Counted from the stretch's first letter, positions 1-6,211 are shown. The stretch is 7,085 nt of DNA from Pedococcus sp. (GCA_025936615.1 JAICSZ010000115.1:1-7085), one strand, 5' to 3'. The notes: generated from the sequence alone by a model not told the origin. Numbers and translations: made by a program.

Positions 1-1
1 C

Positions 2-487
2 CTCGCGCGCTCCGGGAACGAGGCGGGTGCTCCCGACCGCGCGCCGGTTGAGCTTGCAGAGGTGGTGCGTGCCGTTGCTGCCCGGTATGCCGCTGCGCGG
101 GTTCCCGTCGTCGTGGCGCCTCCCAGCGGCGCTGCGGCCGAGGGATCGGTGGTGGAGGTGGACCGCGGTGACCTGGAGCGGGCGCTGGGCAACCTCGTGG
201 ACAACGCGGTCCGTCACGCGCGTGGTCGTGTCACGCTCGGGTGGCAGGGGACCGGCGAGCTGCGAGCCTGGGTGGTCGACGACGGCAACGGCGTCCCGGC
301 GCACGAGCGCGAGCGGGTGTTCGACCGCTTCGCGCGGCTCGACGAGGCCCGCGACCGCGACTCCGGGGGCAGCGGGCTCGGGCTGTCGATCACCCGCGAG
401 CTGTTGCGGCGCAACGGAGCCCGGGTGTGGTTGGAGGACGCGGCGCCCGGACTCCGGGCGGTGGTGGCCTTCGGCCGCGGCGCCTGA
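2..487 (+). CDS. Sensor histidine kinase, C-terminal ATPase domain (5' truncated)
   Basis: This is the C-terminal part of a two-component sensor kinase; 161 residues are visible before the TGA at 485-487 and the frame is open to the window edge, so the true start lies upstream. A GTG at 62 is only an internal codon. The HATPase_c signatures appear in order: N box around visible residues 60-73 (LGNLVDNAVRHA), G1 box at 93-99 (DDGNGVP), F box at 107-112 (FDRFAR) and G2 box at 122-129 (GGSGLGLS). The first visible residues (LARSG, then PVELAEVV) look like the linker that follows the phospho-accepting DHp helices in this family. The His-containing DHp helix, any membrane segments and the sensor domain are outside the window. 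The kinase would autophosphorylate with ATP and pass phosphate to a response regulator, which is probably encoded just upstream, although that is not visible. The gene is convergent with the exporter gene that follows. Confidence 0.94.
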   Translation, partial: LARSGNEAGAPDRAPVELAEVVRAVAARYAAARVPVVVAPPSGAAAEGSVVEVDRGDLERALGNLVDNAVRHARGRVTLGWQGTGELRAWVVDDGNGVPAHERERVFDRFARLDEARDRDSGGSGLGLSITRELLRRNGARVWLEDAAPGLRAVVAFGRGA

Positions 488-500
488 CCGCCGACACGGG

Positions 501-571
501 GACGACCACTTCGACCCGCCCCACGGCGTGTCGCTCGCCGCACGCCGTGCACCGGCCTGGAGGTGGTCGTC
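501..571. terminator. Nested inverted repeat between convergent genes, candidate bidirectional terminator
   Basis: Two stems nest in the gap between the kinase stop (487) and the exporter stop (602). The inner stem is CACGGCGTG (522-530) with CACGCCGTG (541-549), nine perfect pairs around a 10-base loop. The outer stem is GACGACCAC (501-509) with GTGGTCGTC (563-571), again nine perfect pairs. No T-run follows on either strand, so this is not a canonical Rho-independent terminator, but actinobacterial hairpin terminators often lack a U-tract. The position just past both stop codons supports a role in ending transcripts from both sides. The function is inferred. Confidence 0.45.
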
Positions 572-590
572 GACGCGCAGACGCGCCCGA

Positions 591-610
591 CCGGGCTAGG
601 CCTAGCCGGG
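591..610. repeat. 20-bp near-perfect palindrome over the exporter stop codon
   Basis: The sequence is symmetric about 600/601. The inner 14 bases GGCTAGGCCTAGCC (594-607) are a perfect palindrome, and the flanks pair again at 591/610 and 592/609 with one mismatch (593/608). It contains two CTAG tetranucleotides and the TAG stop codon of the minus-strand exporter gene (602-604). It could be a second 3'-end structure or a protein-binding dyad. There is no spacer for a hairpin loop, so a role in DNA binding or none at all is also possible. Confidence 0.5.
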
Positions 611-2308
611 CTGGGAGCTGCCCCGCGCGCCGGGAGCCGACGCCGCGGCATACGGCTCGTCGTCCTCGGAGTGCATCGCGAAGTGCTCGGACACGTCCGG
701 AGCCCCGGTGCCCGTGACCGCCGCGGTCACCACCTCCTCGGTCATCGAGACCGTGGTTCGCAGCGGCACCTCCCGGAGGAAGACCACGGCGAGCAGCGCG
801 ACGACGGCGAACCAGAACCCGACCATGAAGATGTGCCCAGTCGCGTCGCCGTAGGCCGCGCGCACGATCCCCGCGAGCGGCTCGGGCATGTGAGCGATGT
901 CCAGCGTGGCGGAGTTCCCGCTGGACCGGACCGCCGCAGCCGCCTTGGGACCGAGCGCGGTGATGCCGTCGACGATCCCGTCCCGAGCCCGGTTGGCGAG
1001 GATCGCCCCGAGCAACGAGACGCCGATCGCACCGCCGAGGGTGCGGAAGAACGCGATGGCCGCGGAAGCGGCGCCGACCTGGGTGACGTCCACGGAGTTC
1101 TGCACGGCGAGGACGAGGTTCTGCATCATCGCCCCCATGCCGAAGCCCATCAGGGCCATCGCCACCCCGATCTGCCACGACGGGGTGAGGTGGTCGACCC
1201 GGCCGAGCCAGAGCAGGCCCGCCGTGAGGACGACGGCGCCCAGGACGATCACCCGCTTCCACCGGCCGGTTCGGCTCACGATCTGCCCGAACATGGTGGA
1301 CGAGATCAGCATCGCTGCCATCAGGGGGATGGTCAGCATGCCCGCTCGGGTCGGGCTGTCGCCCCGGGCGACCTGGAAGTACTGGGTCAGGAAGGTGGTG
1401 CCGCCGAACATCGCGACGCCGACCGAGGCGGAGGCGACGATGACCATGGCCGCGGTGCGGTTGCGCAGCAGGCGGATCGGGATGACCGGCTCCTTCGCCC
1501 GCCACTCCACGACGAGCAGCAGCGCGAGGGCGGCGAGGGTCCCGCCGAGGTACCACACGGTCTGCGCGGACCACCAAGGGAAGTCGTGTCCGGCGAAGGT
1601 CACCCACAACAGCGGCAGCGAGGCCGTCACGGCGATGAGCGAGGCACCGAGGTAGTCGATGCTCGGGGTGCGCTTGGCGGTCGTGATGTGCAGCGTCGAC
1701 TGGAGCGTCACGATGGCGATCACCGCGAGCGGGATGCAGACGTAGAACGTCCACCGCCAGCCGAGCGGGCTGTCGACGATGACGCCGCCCAGCAGCGGGC
1801 CGCTCACGGTGGACACGGCCATGACGGCACCCATGTAGCCGGCGTAGCGCCCACGCTCACGCGGAGCGATCATCGCGCCCATGATCGACTGGGCGAGCGC
1901 GGTCAGGCCGCCCATGCCGAGGCCCTGCACCACGCGGCAGGCGATGAGGAAGGCGACGCTGTGCGCGAAACCTGCCGCGACCGAGCCGAGCACGAAGACG
2001 ACGAGCGAGAGCTGCACCAGCAGCTTCTTGCTGAACAGGTCGGAGAGCTTGCCCCAGATCGGCGTGGAGACGGTCGTGGCGAGCAGGCTGGCGGTGATCA
2101 CCCAGGTGTACTCACGCTGGGTGCCGTGCAGGTCGCCGATGATCGTCGGCAGCGCCGTGGCGACGATCGTGCTGCTGAGCATGGCGGTGAACAGGCCGGC
2201 GAGCAGGCCGGTCATGGCCTCCAGGATCTGCCGGTGCGTCATCTCGCCCGACTGCTCGGGCGTGGCGTGGGAGGCGCGCGAGGACCCCGCGGCGGCGGTG
2301 GCTGACAT
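602..2308 (-). CDS. DHA2-family (EmrB/QacA-like) MFS multidrug exporter
   Basis: This 568-residue protein has the length and pattern of the 14-TM drug:H+ antiporter-2 family, which exports cationic or hydrophobic compounds across the cytoplasmic membrane using the proton gradient. TM1 carries the D1-like motif at about residues 43-56 (MLSSTIVATALPTI). Loop 2-3 has motif A at 85-99 (WGKLSDLFSKK...). TM4 starts with RVVQGLGMGG at 125-134, and the antiporter motif C lies at 164-180 (AVSTVSGPLLGGVIVDS). A charged and flexible tail follows the last TM (SMTEEVVTAAV, then SEHFAMHSEDDE). The ATG at 2306-2308 is preceded by GAAGG (2315-2319) at a 6-base spacing. The ATG shares one base with the TGA of the upstream MarR gene (TGATG), so the pair is probably translationally coupled and the exporter is probably controlled by that MarR protein. 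The specific substrate cannot be predicted. The stop is TAG at 602-604. Confidence 0.95.
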   Translation of the reverse strand: MSATAAAGSSRASHATPEQSGEMTHRQILEAMTGLLAGLFTAMLSSTIVATALPTIIGDLHGTQREYTWVITASLLATTVSTPIWGKLSDLFSKKLLVQLSLVVFVLGSVAAGFAHSVAFLIACRVVQGLGMGGLTALAQSIMGAMIAPRERGRYAGYMGAVMAVSTVSGPLLGGVIVDSPLGWRWTFYVCIPLAVIAIVTLQSTLHITTAKRTPSIDYLGASLIAVTASLPLLWVTFAGHDFPWWSAQTVWYLGGTLAALALLLVVEWRAKEPVIPIRLLRNRTAAMVIVASASVGVAMFGGTTFLTQYFQVARGDSPTRAGMLTIPLMAAMLISSTMFGQIVSRTGRWKRVIVLGAVVLTAGLLWLGRVDHLTPSWQIGVAMALMGFGMGAMMQNLVLAVQNSVDVTQVGAASAAIAFFRTLGGAIGVSLLGAILANRARDGIVDGITALGPKAAAAVRSSGNSATLDIAHMPEPLAGIVRAAYGDATGHIFMVGFWFAVVALLAVVFLREVPLRTTVSMTEEVVTAAVTGTGAPDVSEHFAMHSEDDEPYAAASAPGARGSSQPG

Positions 2309-2883
2309 CAGTGACCTTCGGTCGCGGCTGGGTGGTCGAGTGGGTGGCCGACTGTGCCGAGAACGTCCCGTGAGGCGCGGCGCTCCGCAGCGCGGACGAT
2401 CGCCTGCTCGAGGCGGTGGAGCAACGAGGGAATGCGCTCGATGTCGTCGTCGTCCAGCTCTGCAAGGGCCGCCCCCAGCACGGTGCGGTAGTCGTCCTGG
2501 ATCGCCTCGAGCTTGCCCCTGCCCTGGTCGGTGAGGGTGATGTGGCAGGCCCGAGCATCCTCTTCGTCGCGGTGGCGCACGACCAGTTCGTCCTCCTCGA
2601 GACGGGCCAGCACACGGCTGACCACGGAGGGGGCGACGCCCGTCGCGAGGGCGAGGTCACCGGGGCGGTCGTCGCCGCCGGCTCGGGACAGGGCGCGCAG
2701 CACCGCCAGCGGAGTGCCGGTCGCGCCGAGGTGGTCCTGGCGTGACCTCGCCACACCCTTGGCGGTGCGGACCAGGCGGGCGACGGCTGCGACGACTGCG
2801 TCGGTGGCCTCCACCCGGCTCGAGCTGGCGTCGGCTGCGGAGGTTGGTGCGGGGATGTCTTCGGGGGCGAGTGCGGTCGCCAT
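2308..2883 (-). CDS. MarR-family transcriptional regulator, probable repressor of the exporter operon
   Basis: This is a 191-residue winged-helix protein of the MarR family, which are dimeric repressors released by small-molecule ligands. After a low-complexity Ala/Ser/Pro N-terminal extension of about 25 residues come a dimerisation helix, the helix-turn-helix at about 72-96 (RPGDLALATGVAPSVVSRVLARLEE) with the recognition helix near 84-95, and the wing at 100-116. The wing carries the family hallmark of acidic residues followed by Arg (HRDEEDARACHITLT). The C-terminal helices at about 122-170 complete the dimer interface. At 191 residues it is longer than the usual 140-160 because of both tails. 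The ATG at 2881-2883 has a strong ribosome-binding site, AAAGGAG (2890-2896), six bases away, which fixes the start. The gene ends in a one-base overlap with the exporter start. Autoregulation through the dyad upstream is likely but inferred. Confidence 0.95.
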   Translation of the reverse strand: MATALAPEDIPAPTSAADASSSRVEATDAVVAAVARLVRTAKGVARSRQDHLGATGTPLAVLRALSRAGGDDRPGDLALATGVAPSVVSRVLARLEEDELVVRHRDEEDARACHITLTDQGRGKLEAIQDDYRTVLGAALAELDDDDIERIPSLLHRLEQAIVRAAERRASRDVLGTVGHPLDHPAATEGH

Positions 2884-2909
2884 GGGCTGCTCCTTTGGTT
2901 GCGGAACAC

Positions 2910-2939
2910 AACTTACGGCACAATGCTTGCCCTACGCAA
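2910..2939 (-). promoter_or_regulatory. Candidate promoter of the marR-exporter operon
   Basis: On the minus strand a -35-like TTGCGT (2939-2934) and a -10-like TAAGTT (2915-2910) are separated by 18 bases, in a locally AT-richer patch that stands out against the GC-rich surroundings. Transcription would start roughly 7 bases further on, giving a short leader that includes the AAAGGAG ribosome-binding site. The match to the sigma-70 consensus is partial (TTGnnn and TAnnnT), so this is a prediction. A separate promoter here fits the 74-base gap after the upstream MarR gene. Confidence 0.4.
2927..2939. promoter_or_regulatory. Candidate MarR operator dyad TTGC-N5-GCAA
   Basis: The dyad TTGC (2927-2930), CCTAC, GCAA (2936-2939) overlaps the predicted -35 of the marR-exporter operon. 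It resembles the TTGCC..GGCAA core bound by E. coli MarR. A longer interrupted pair, GTTGCG (2898-2903) and CGCAAC (2935-2940), also spans the region and could be a second half-site arrangement. A dimeric MarR protein bound here would block polymerase, which fits simple autorepression. The arms are only 4 bp, so a chance occurrence cannot be excluded. Confidence 0.4.
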
Positions 2940-2957
2940 CTTTGTGGGGAGCTCGTC

Positions 2958-3404
2958 TCAGGAAGCGGTGTCGTTGAGGCGGCGCAGCAGCGTGGCGAGC
3001 GCGGCGATGTCGTCGCGGTCCCAGCTGCTGAGCTGGTCCTTGAGCCTGGCCCGTCGCCCGTCGAAGGAGCGCTCGAGCGCCGCCGACCCGGCTGCGGTCA
3101 GCTGGACCTGCCGGGCGCGGGCATCCTCGGGGTCCGGGACCCGCTCGACCAGACCCAGCTGCTCGAGGGTGGTCAGGTTGCGGCTGGTCGTCGACTTGTG
3201 CAGCCCGAGCGCCTCGGAGACCTCGCCGCCACGCGCTCCACCGCCGAGGTCGGACAGCTCGCGGACCGTGACGAGCACGGCATAGCCCGCCGAGTCGAGG
3301 TCGGGGTGGACCTCGGCGGCCGTCCGCTGCTGGCGGGTGCGGGCCCGTCGGAACAGCCGGGTCAGCTCGACCTCGAGCTCCCCGAGCGGCGACCTGGGCG
3401 ACAT
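2958..3404 (-). CDS. MarR-family transcriptional regulator (second copy), last gene of the PLP-enzyme operon
   Basis: This 148-residue protein has the standard MarR size. It shows an N-terminal dimerisation helix (residues 7-30), the helix-turn-helix at about 58-82 (GGEVSEALGLHKSTTSRNLTTLEQLG) and the wing at 85-102 with the typical acidic/Arg motif (VPDPEDARARQVQLT). A C-terminal dimerisation helix pair follows (109-145). Its recognition helix (HKSTTSRNL) differs from that of the neighbouring MarR (APSVVSRVL), so the two are unlikely to share one operator. I chose the ATG at 3402-3404, ten bases after the TAG of the PLP-enzyme gene. The frame is open further upstream, but that extension only overlaps the enzyme gene and has no family resemblance. 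The ribosome-binding site is weak (AGG within the upstream stop region), which suggests translation depends on the gene before it. It probably senses the substrate or product of the operon; the ligand is unknown. Confidence 0.93.
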   Translation of the reverse strand: MSPRSPLGELEVELTRLFRRARTRQQRTAAEVHPDLDSAGYAVLVTVRELSDLGGGARGGEVSEALGLHKSTTSRNLTTLEQLGLVERVPDPEDARARQVQLTAAGSAALERSFDGRRARLKDQLSSWDRDDIAALATLLRRLNDTAS

Positions 3405-3414
3405 GTGCGTGAGC

Positions 3415-4842
3415 CTACGGCCGCGACAGCCGGTCGAGGAACGCCACGAGCAGGGCCTCGCGCAGCCGAGGCGGCGAGACGTCGAGCAGTGCGTTGACCG
3501 GGGCCATCCGTGCGGGCACCGCGAGCTCGCCACCGGGACCGGTGAGACCTGCCACCTGGAGCAGCCCGTCGAAGGCCGCCTCGTCCAGGGTCGCCGGGTC
3601 GATCGCAGTGGCGGCAGCGGCGAGGTCGGGAGCCACCTGCACCGGCCCAGCGGCAACCGCAGCAGCGACCGAGTCCTTCAGTGCCGCAATGAAGTCGGCC
3701 ACGTGCGGGTCTGTCGCAGCACTGAAGGTGACGTGCAGGGTCGGCGGGTGGCCGCCGAACGCCATCTGCGGCTGGACGAACCAGCCCCTCGCGAGCATCT
3801 CGTCGCTGAGGGTGAACACGTCGCACGCCTCGTCGGCGCGCAGCGCCACGAGGGTCGAGTCGGGCTGGGTCACGACCGACAGGTGCGGCACGGTGTCCAT
3901 CGCCTCGAGCAGCGCGAGTATGCCGCCGCGGGCCTGACGGGCCAGCGACAGGTAGCCGTCGTCCCCGAGGTGCGTGACGACCGCCCACGCGGCGGCGAGC
4001 GGGCCGCCGGACTTGGTGGACTGGGTGGTCGAGTTGAGCATCGTGTAGCCGGGCCAGTCTGCGGCCGCGAAGAACTGGGCGCGACGCAGCCCTGCGTCGC
4101 GGTGCAGGAGCAGGGAGACGCCCTTGGGGGTGTAGGCGTACTTGTGCAGGTCGACCGAGATGCTCGTCACGCCCTCGACCGCGAAGGTCCAGTCCGGGTG
4201 GTCCTCCCCGAGCCGGCGCAGGTAGGGCAGCACCCAGCCACCGATGCAGGCGTCCACATGGCACCGGACCCCGGCGGCGGCTGCCGCAGCGGCGATCCGT
4301 GTCACCGGGTCGACGACGCCGTGGGCGTAGGAGGGGGCGGACGCGACGACGAGGACGGTGCGCTGGTCGACGGCCGTGGCCATGGCCTCGGCGTCAGCTC
4401 GGAAAGTCTCCGGGTCCGCCGGGACGAACACCGGCTCGACACCGAAGTAGTGGGCCGCCTTGTGGAACGCCGCGTGCGCGGTGCTCGGCAGCACCATCGT
4501 CGGGTGGTCCACGTCCGGGCGGGAGTCGCGAGCCGCCTGGACCGCCAGCAGGATCGACTCCGTGCCCCCGCTGGTGACGGTGCCGACGGCTCCATCTGGG
4601 CCGTCGAGGAGCTCGACCGCGAAGCGCACCAGGTCCTGCTCCATCCGCAGCAGGCTGGGGAAGGCAGTCGGGTCGAGGCCGTTGGCAGCGGCGAACATGG
4701 CCAGCGCCTGGCGCCCGAGCTCGTCGGCCTCGGCCAGCCCGGAGTCGTAGACGTACGCCAGCGTCCGGCCGCCGTGGGTCGGCAGGTCGCCGGAGCGCAG
4801 CGCCTCGAGCCGCCGGACCACCTCGTCCGCGGGCAGGCCCAT
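3415..4842 (-). CDS. PLP-dependent enzyme of the sphingosine-1-phosphate lyase / group II decarboxylase type
   Basis: This 475-residue soluble fold-type I PLP enzyme closely resembles eukaryotic and bacterial S1P lyases by motif order. Visible signatures include VTSGGTESI at 89-97 (phosphate binding), STAHAAFHKAAHYFGVEPV at 120-138 with His123 placed to stack on PLP, and SYAHGVVDPV at 171-180. HVDACIGGW at 195-203 has Asp197 for the pyridine nitrogen, and VTSISVDLHKYAYTPKG at 225-241 has Lys234 as the expected Schiff-base lysine. The C-terminal helix ending FLDRLSRP also parallels S1P lyase. It lacks the N-terminal membrane anchor of the eukaryotic enzymes. S1P lyases cleave phosphorylated sphingoid bases to an aldehyde and phosphoethanolamine; relatives decarboxylate amino acids. 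Which reaction this one performs is not decided by sequence, and most actinobacteria are not known for sphingolipids. The ATG at 4840-4842 overlaps the transporter stop by one base (TGATG). A MarR gene follows after 10 bases. Confidence 0.93.
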   Translation of the reverse strand: MGLPADEVVRRLEALRSGDLPTHGGRTLAYVYDSGLAEADELGRQALAMFAAANGLDPTAFPSLLRMEQDLVRFAVELLDGPDGAVGTVTSGGTESILLAVQAARDSRPDVDHPTMVLPSTAHAAFHKAAHYFGVEPVFVPADPETFRADAEAMATAVDQRTVLVVASAPSYAHGVVDPVTRIAAAAAAAGVRCHVDACIGGWVLPYLRRLGEDHPDWTFAVEGVTSISVDLHKYAYTPKGVSLLLHRDAGLRRAQFFAAADWPGYTMLNSTTQSTKSGGPLAAAWAVVTHLGDDGYLSLARQARGGILALLEAMDTVPHLSVVTQPDSTLVALRADEACDVFTLSDEMLARGWFVQPQMAFGGHPPTLHVTFSAATDPHVADFIAALKDSVAAAVAAGPVQVAPDLAAAATAIDPATLDEAAFDGLLQVAGLTGPGGELAVPARMAPVNALLDVSPPRLREALLVAFLDRLSRP

Positions 4843-6174
4843 CACACCTCCTCCAGTGCGGCGGCCTCGGCGACCGCGTCGGCGTCGAGCCGGTAGCGCG
4901 CGAGCAGCAGCAGGCTGCCGGCCACCAGCACCGCCGGCACCAGTGAGAAGCCCAGCGTGATTGCGGTGACTGCCGACTCCGGTTGCGCCGCCGAGGAGTC
5001 GGTGGACGACACGTAGCCGCCGAGCGCGAGGACCAAACCGTACAGTCCCGGCCCGAGTGCCAGCCCGAGCGTCTCCCCAGCCGTCCACACGCCGGTGAAC
5101 ACCCCGATCCGGTTCTGCCCGGTGCGCGCGGCGTCGACCGCGGCCACGTCGGGAAGCATCGCCAGCGGAAACACCTGAGCACCTGCGTACCCCACCCCGA
5201 CCATGGCCACGGCGAGGTACACGGCGAAGCCCGGAAGCTCGCGGGCGGCGACCAGCGCCAAGGCGCCGGCGCCCAGCAGCAGTGACGCCGCGGCATACCC
5301 CCAACGCTTGCCGCGGGCGGCGCCGACGCGCTGCCACACCGGGGTCACGAGCAGTGCCGGGCCGACGAAGCACACGAACAGGACCGTCGAGGCGGAGGCG
5401 CGCCCGAGCACGTGGCGCGCAACGTAGTCGACCCCGGCCAGCATGGCGCCGGTCGCGAGCGCCTGGAGGACAAAGGTGCCGAGGAGCAGCCGGAAGTCCT
5501 TGGCAGCAGCCACGGTCCGCAACTGCGCACTCAAGCTGCCGGCCGACGCACGCACCCGCCCCACGGGCGCAGCCGCCGTGCCTCGCCACGCACCGAGCAC
5601 GCCCACGAGGATGAGGGCCGCCACGCACAGGCCCATGACCCGGTAGCCCTGGTCGGGGCCGACGGCATCGCGGACTGCCGGTGCCGACGCCCCGCTCACC
5701 AGGATCGCGAGCGCGAGCACCGCAACGCGCCACGTCATCAGGCGGGTGCGCTCGCCGTAGTCCCGGGTCATCGGCGGGCATCGCGACGTACGGGACCTGG
5801 AAGAAGGCGTAGGCGGTGGCGCAGGCGAGGAAGGCGACCACCACCCATGCCGCGGCAGGACCACGCGGTGCCGCCGGCCCGGCGAACAGCAGCGCGAAGC
5901 AGGCCGCGAGGGCGATCCCTCCCCGCAGCAGGAAAGGCCGCCGCGGTCCGGAGGGCGAGGATGAGCTGTCGCTGATCCGACCGGCGATCGGGTTGAGGAC
6001 CACGTCCCATGCCTTGGGTACGAACACGATCGCGCCCGCGACACCGGCGGCGACACCGAGCCGGTCGGTCAAGTAGGGCAGGAGGAGCAGACCGGGCACC
6101 GTCCCGAACGACCCGGTGGCCACCGACCCGAACGCGTAGCCGCGCACCGCGGACTTGGGGAGCGGCTGGGTCAC
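4842..6174 (-). pseudogene. MFS transporter (GPH/MFS_2-like), disrupted by a frameshift near 5772
   Basis: The N-terminal 134 residues, from a GTG at 6174-6172, read [23 protein letters not shown], then AWDVVLNPIAGRISD and FFQVPYVAMPA, which is typical of glycoside-pentoside-hexuronide-like MFS carriers. Directly after GCC (5775-5773) the family sequence continues in another frame: MTRDYGERTRLMTWRVAVLALAILV and on to the TGA at 4844-4842, 309 residues. Family relatives have Glu before MTxDYxERT, so GAGATG shortened to GATG (loss of 2 bases) explains the break; one extra base would also do so. Repaired, the protein would have about 444 residues and 12 TM helices, the normal family size. In the disrupted state the first frame stays open through the whole enzyme gene downstream. 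No recognisable ribosome-binding site precedes the GTG. It may be a true pseudogene or an assembly error. Its substrate is unknown, but coupling to the PLP enzyme suggests it carries that enzyme's substrate or product. Confidence 0.87.
4846..4854 (-). promoter_or_regulatory. Strong ribosome-binding site of the PLP enzyme inside the transporter 3' end
   Basis: GGAGGAGGT on the minus strand, ending three bases before the ATG (4842-4840), also encodes the last residues of the transporter (EEV). It decides the enzyme start against the much longer open frame that continues upstream. It means the enzyme can be initiated independently even when transporter translation is disrupted. Confidence 0.85.
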
Positions 6175-6180
6175 GCGGCC

Positions 6181-6186
6181 ACTGTA
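6181..6186 (-). promoter_or_regulatory. Candidate -10 element for a leaderless transcript of the MFS-PLP-marR operon
   Basis: On the minus strand TACAGT (TAnnnT) is followed by six bases and then the GTG at 6174. Transcription starting 6-7 bases after the -10 would place the first base of the mRNA at or next to the start codon. This fits the absence of a Shine-Dalgarno sequence and the frequent leaderless genes of actinobacteria. No good -35 is seen 16-18 bases upstream, so confidence is low. Confidence 0.3.
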
Positions 6187-6211
6187 TTGGCTGGTGAGTA
6201 TTGGCTGGTGG
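6184..6211. repeat. 14-bp tandem direct repeat in the divergent intergenic region
   Basis: Two adjacent copies of GTATTGGCTGGTG plus A or G (6184-6197 and 6198-6211) match at 13 of 14 bases. They sit between divergent transporter genes, just upstream of the GTG at 6174 and overlapping the candidate -10. A period of 14 is not a helical multiple, so a cooperative operator on one DNA face is not strongly supported; a local slippage duplication is equally likely. The rest of 6175-6313 shows no gene and no clear further structure. Confidence 0.8.

Noticed and set aside
390..1754. A 454-residue minus-strand open frame overlapping the exporter gene
   Set aside because: It is an Arg/His/Asp-rich out-of-frame reading of the exporter gene that also crosses the intergenic repeats and the kinase gene end.
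563..2305. A 580-residue open frame on the plus strand opposite the DHA2 exporter gene
   Set aside because: Its translation is dominated by Asp/His/Glu/Arg/Gly with no membrane segments or domain pattern, as expected for the complement of a high-GC gene. The minus-strand frame has full MFS motifs.
3405..3656. N-terminal extension of the second MarR protein to 232 residues
   Set aside because: The extra 84 residues are Arg/Ser/Pro-rich, lie wholly inside the PLP-enzyme gene in another frame, and exceed the family length. The ATG at 3404 gives a standard 148-residue protein.
3337..4896. A 519-residue open frame on the plus strand opposite the PLP enzyme
   Set aside because: It is Arg/Gly/Val/His-rich shadow sequence without recognisable motifs, while the opposite strand holds every S1P-lyase signature.
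5766..5781. Programmed ribosomal frameshifting as the reason for the frame change in the MFS gene
   Set aside because: There is no slippery homopolymer or heptamer, no in-frame stop at the shift site and no obvious stimulatory structure. A simple indel explains the data better, although it cannot be fully excluded.
5771..6056. A separate 404-residue MFS protein starting at 6056, or a 309-residue one starting at 5771
   Set aside because: The first part of the 6056 reading is out-of-frame Ser/Arg/Pro-rich sequence opposite clear transporter sequence in the other frame. An ATG start at 5771 has no ribosome-binding site and would lack the first TM helices.
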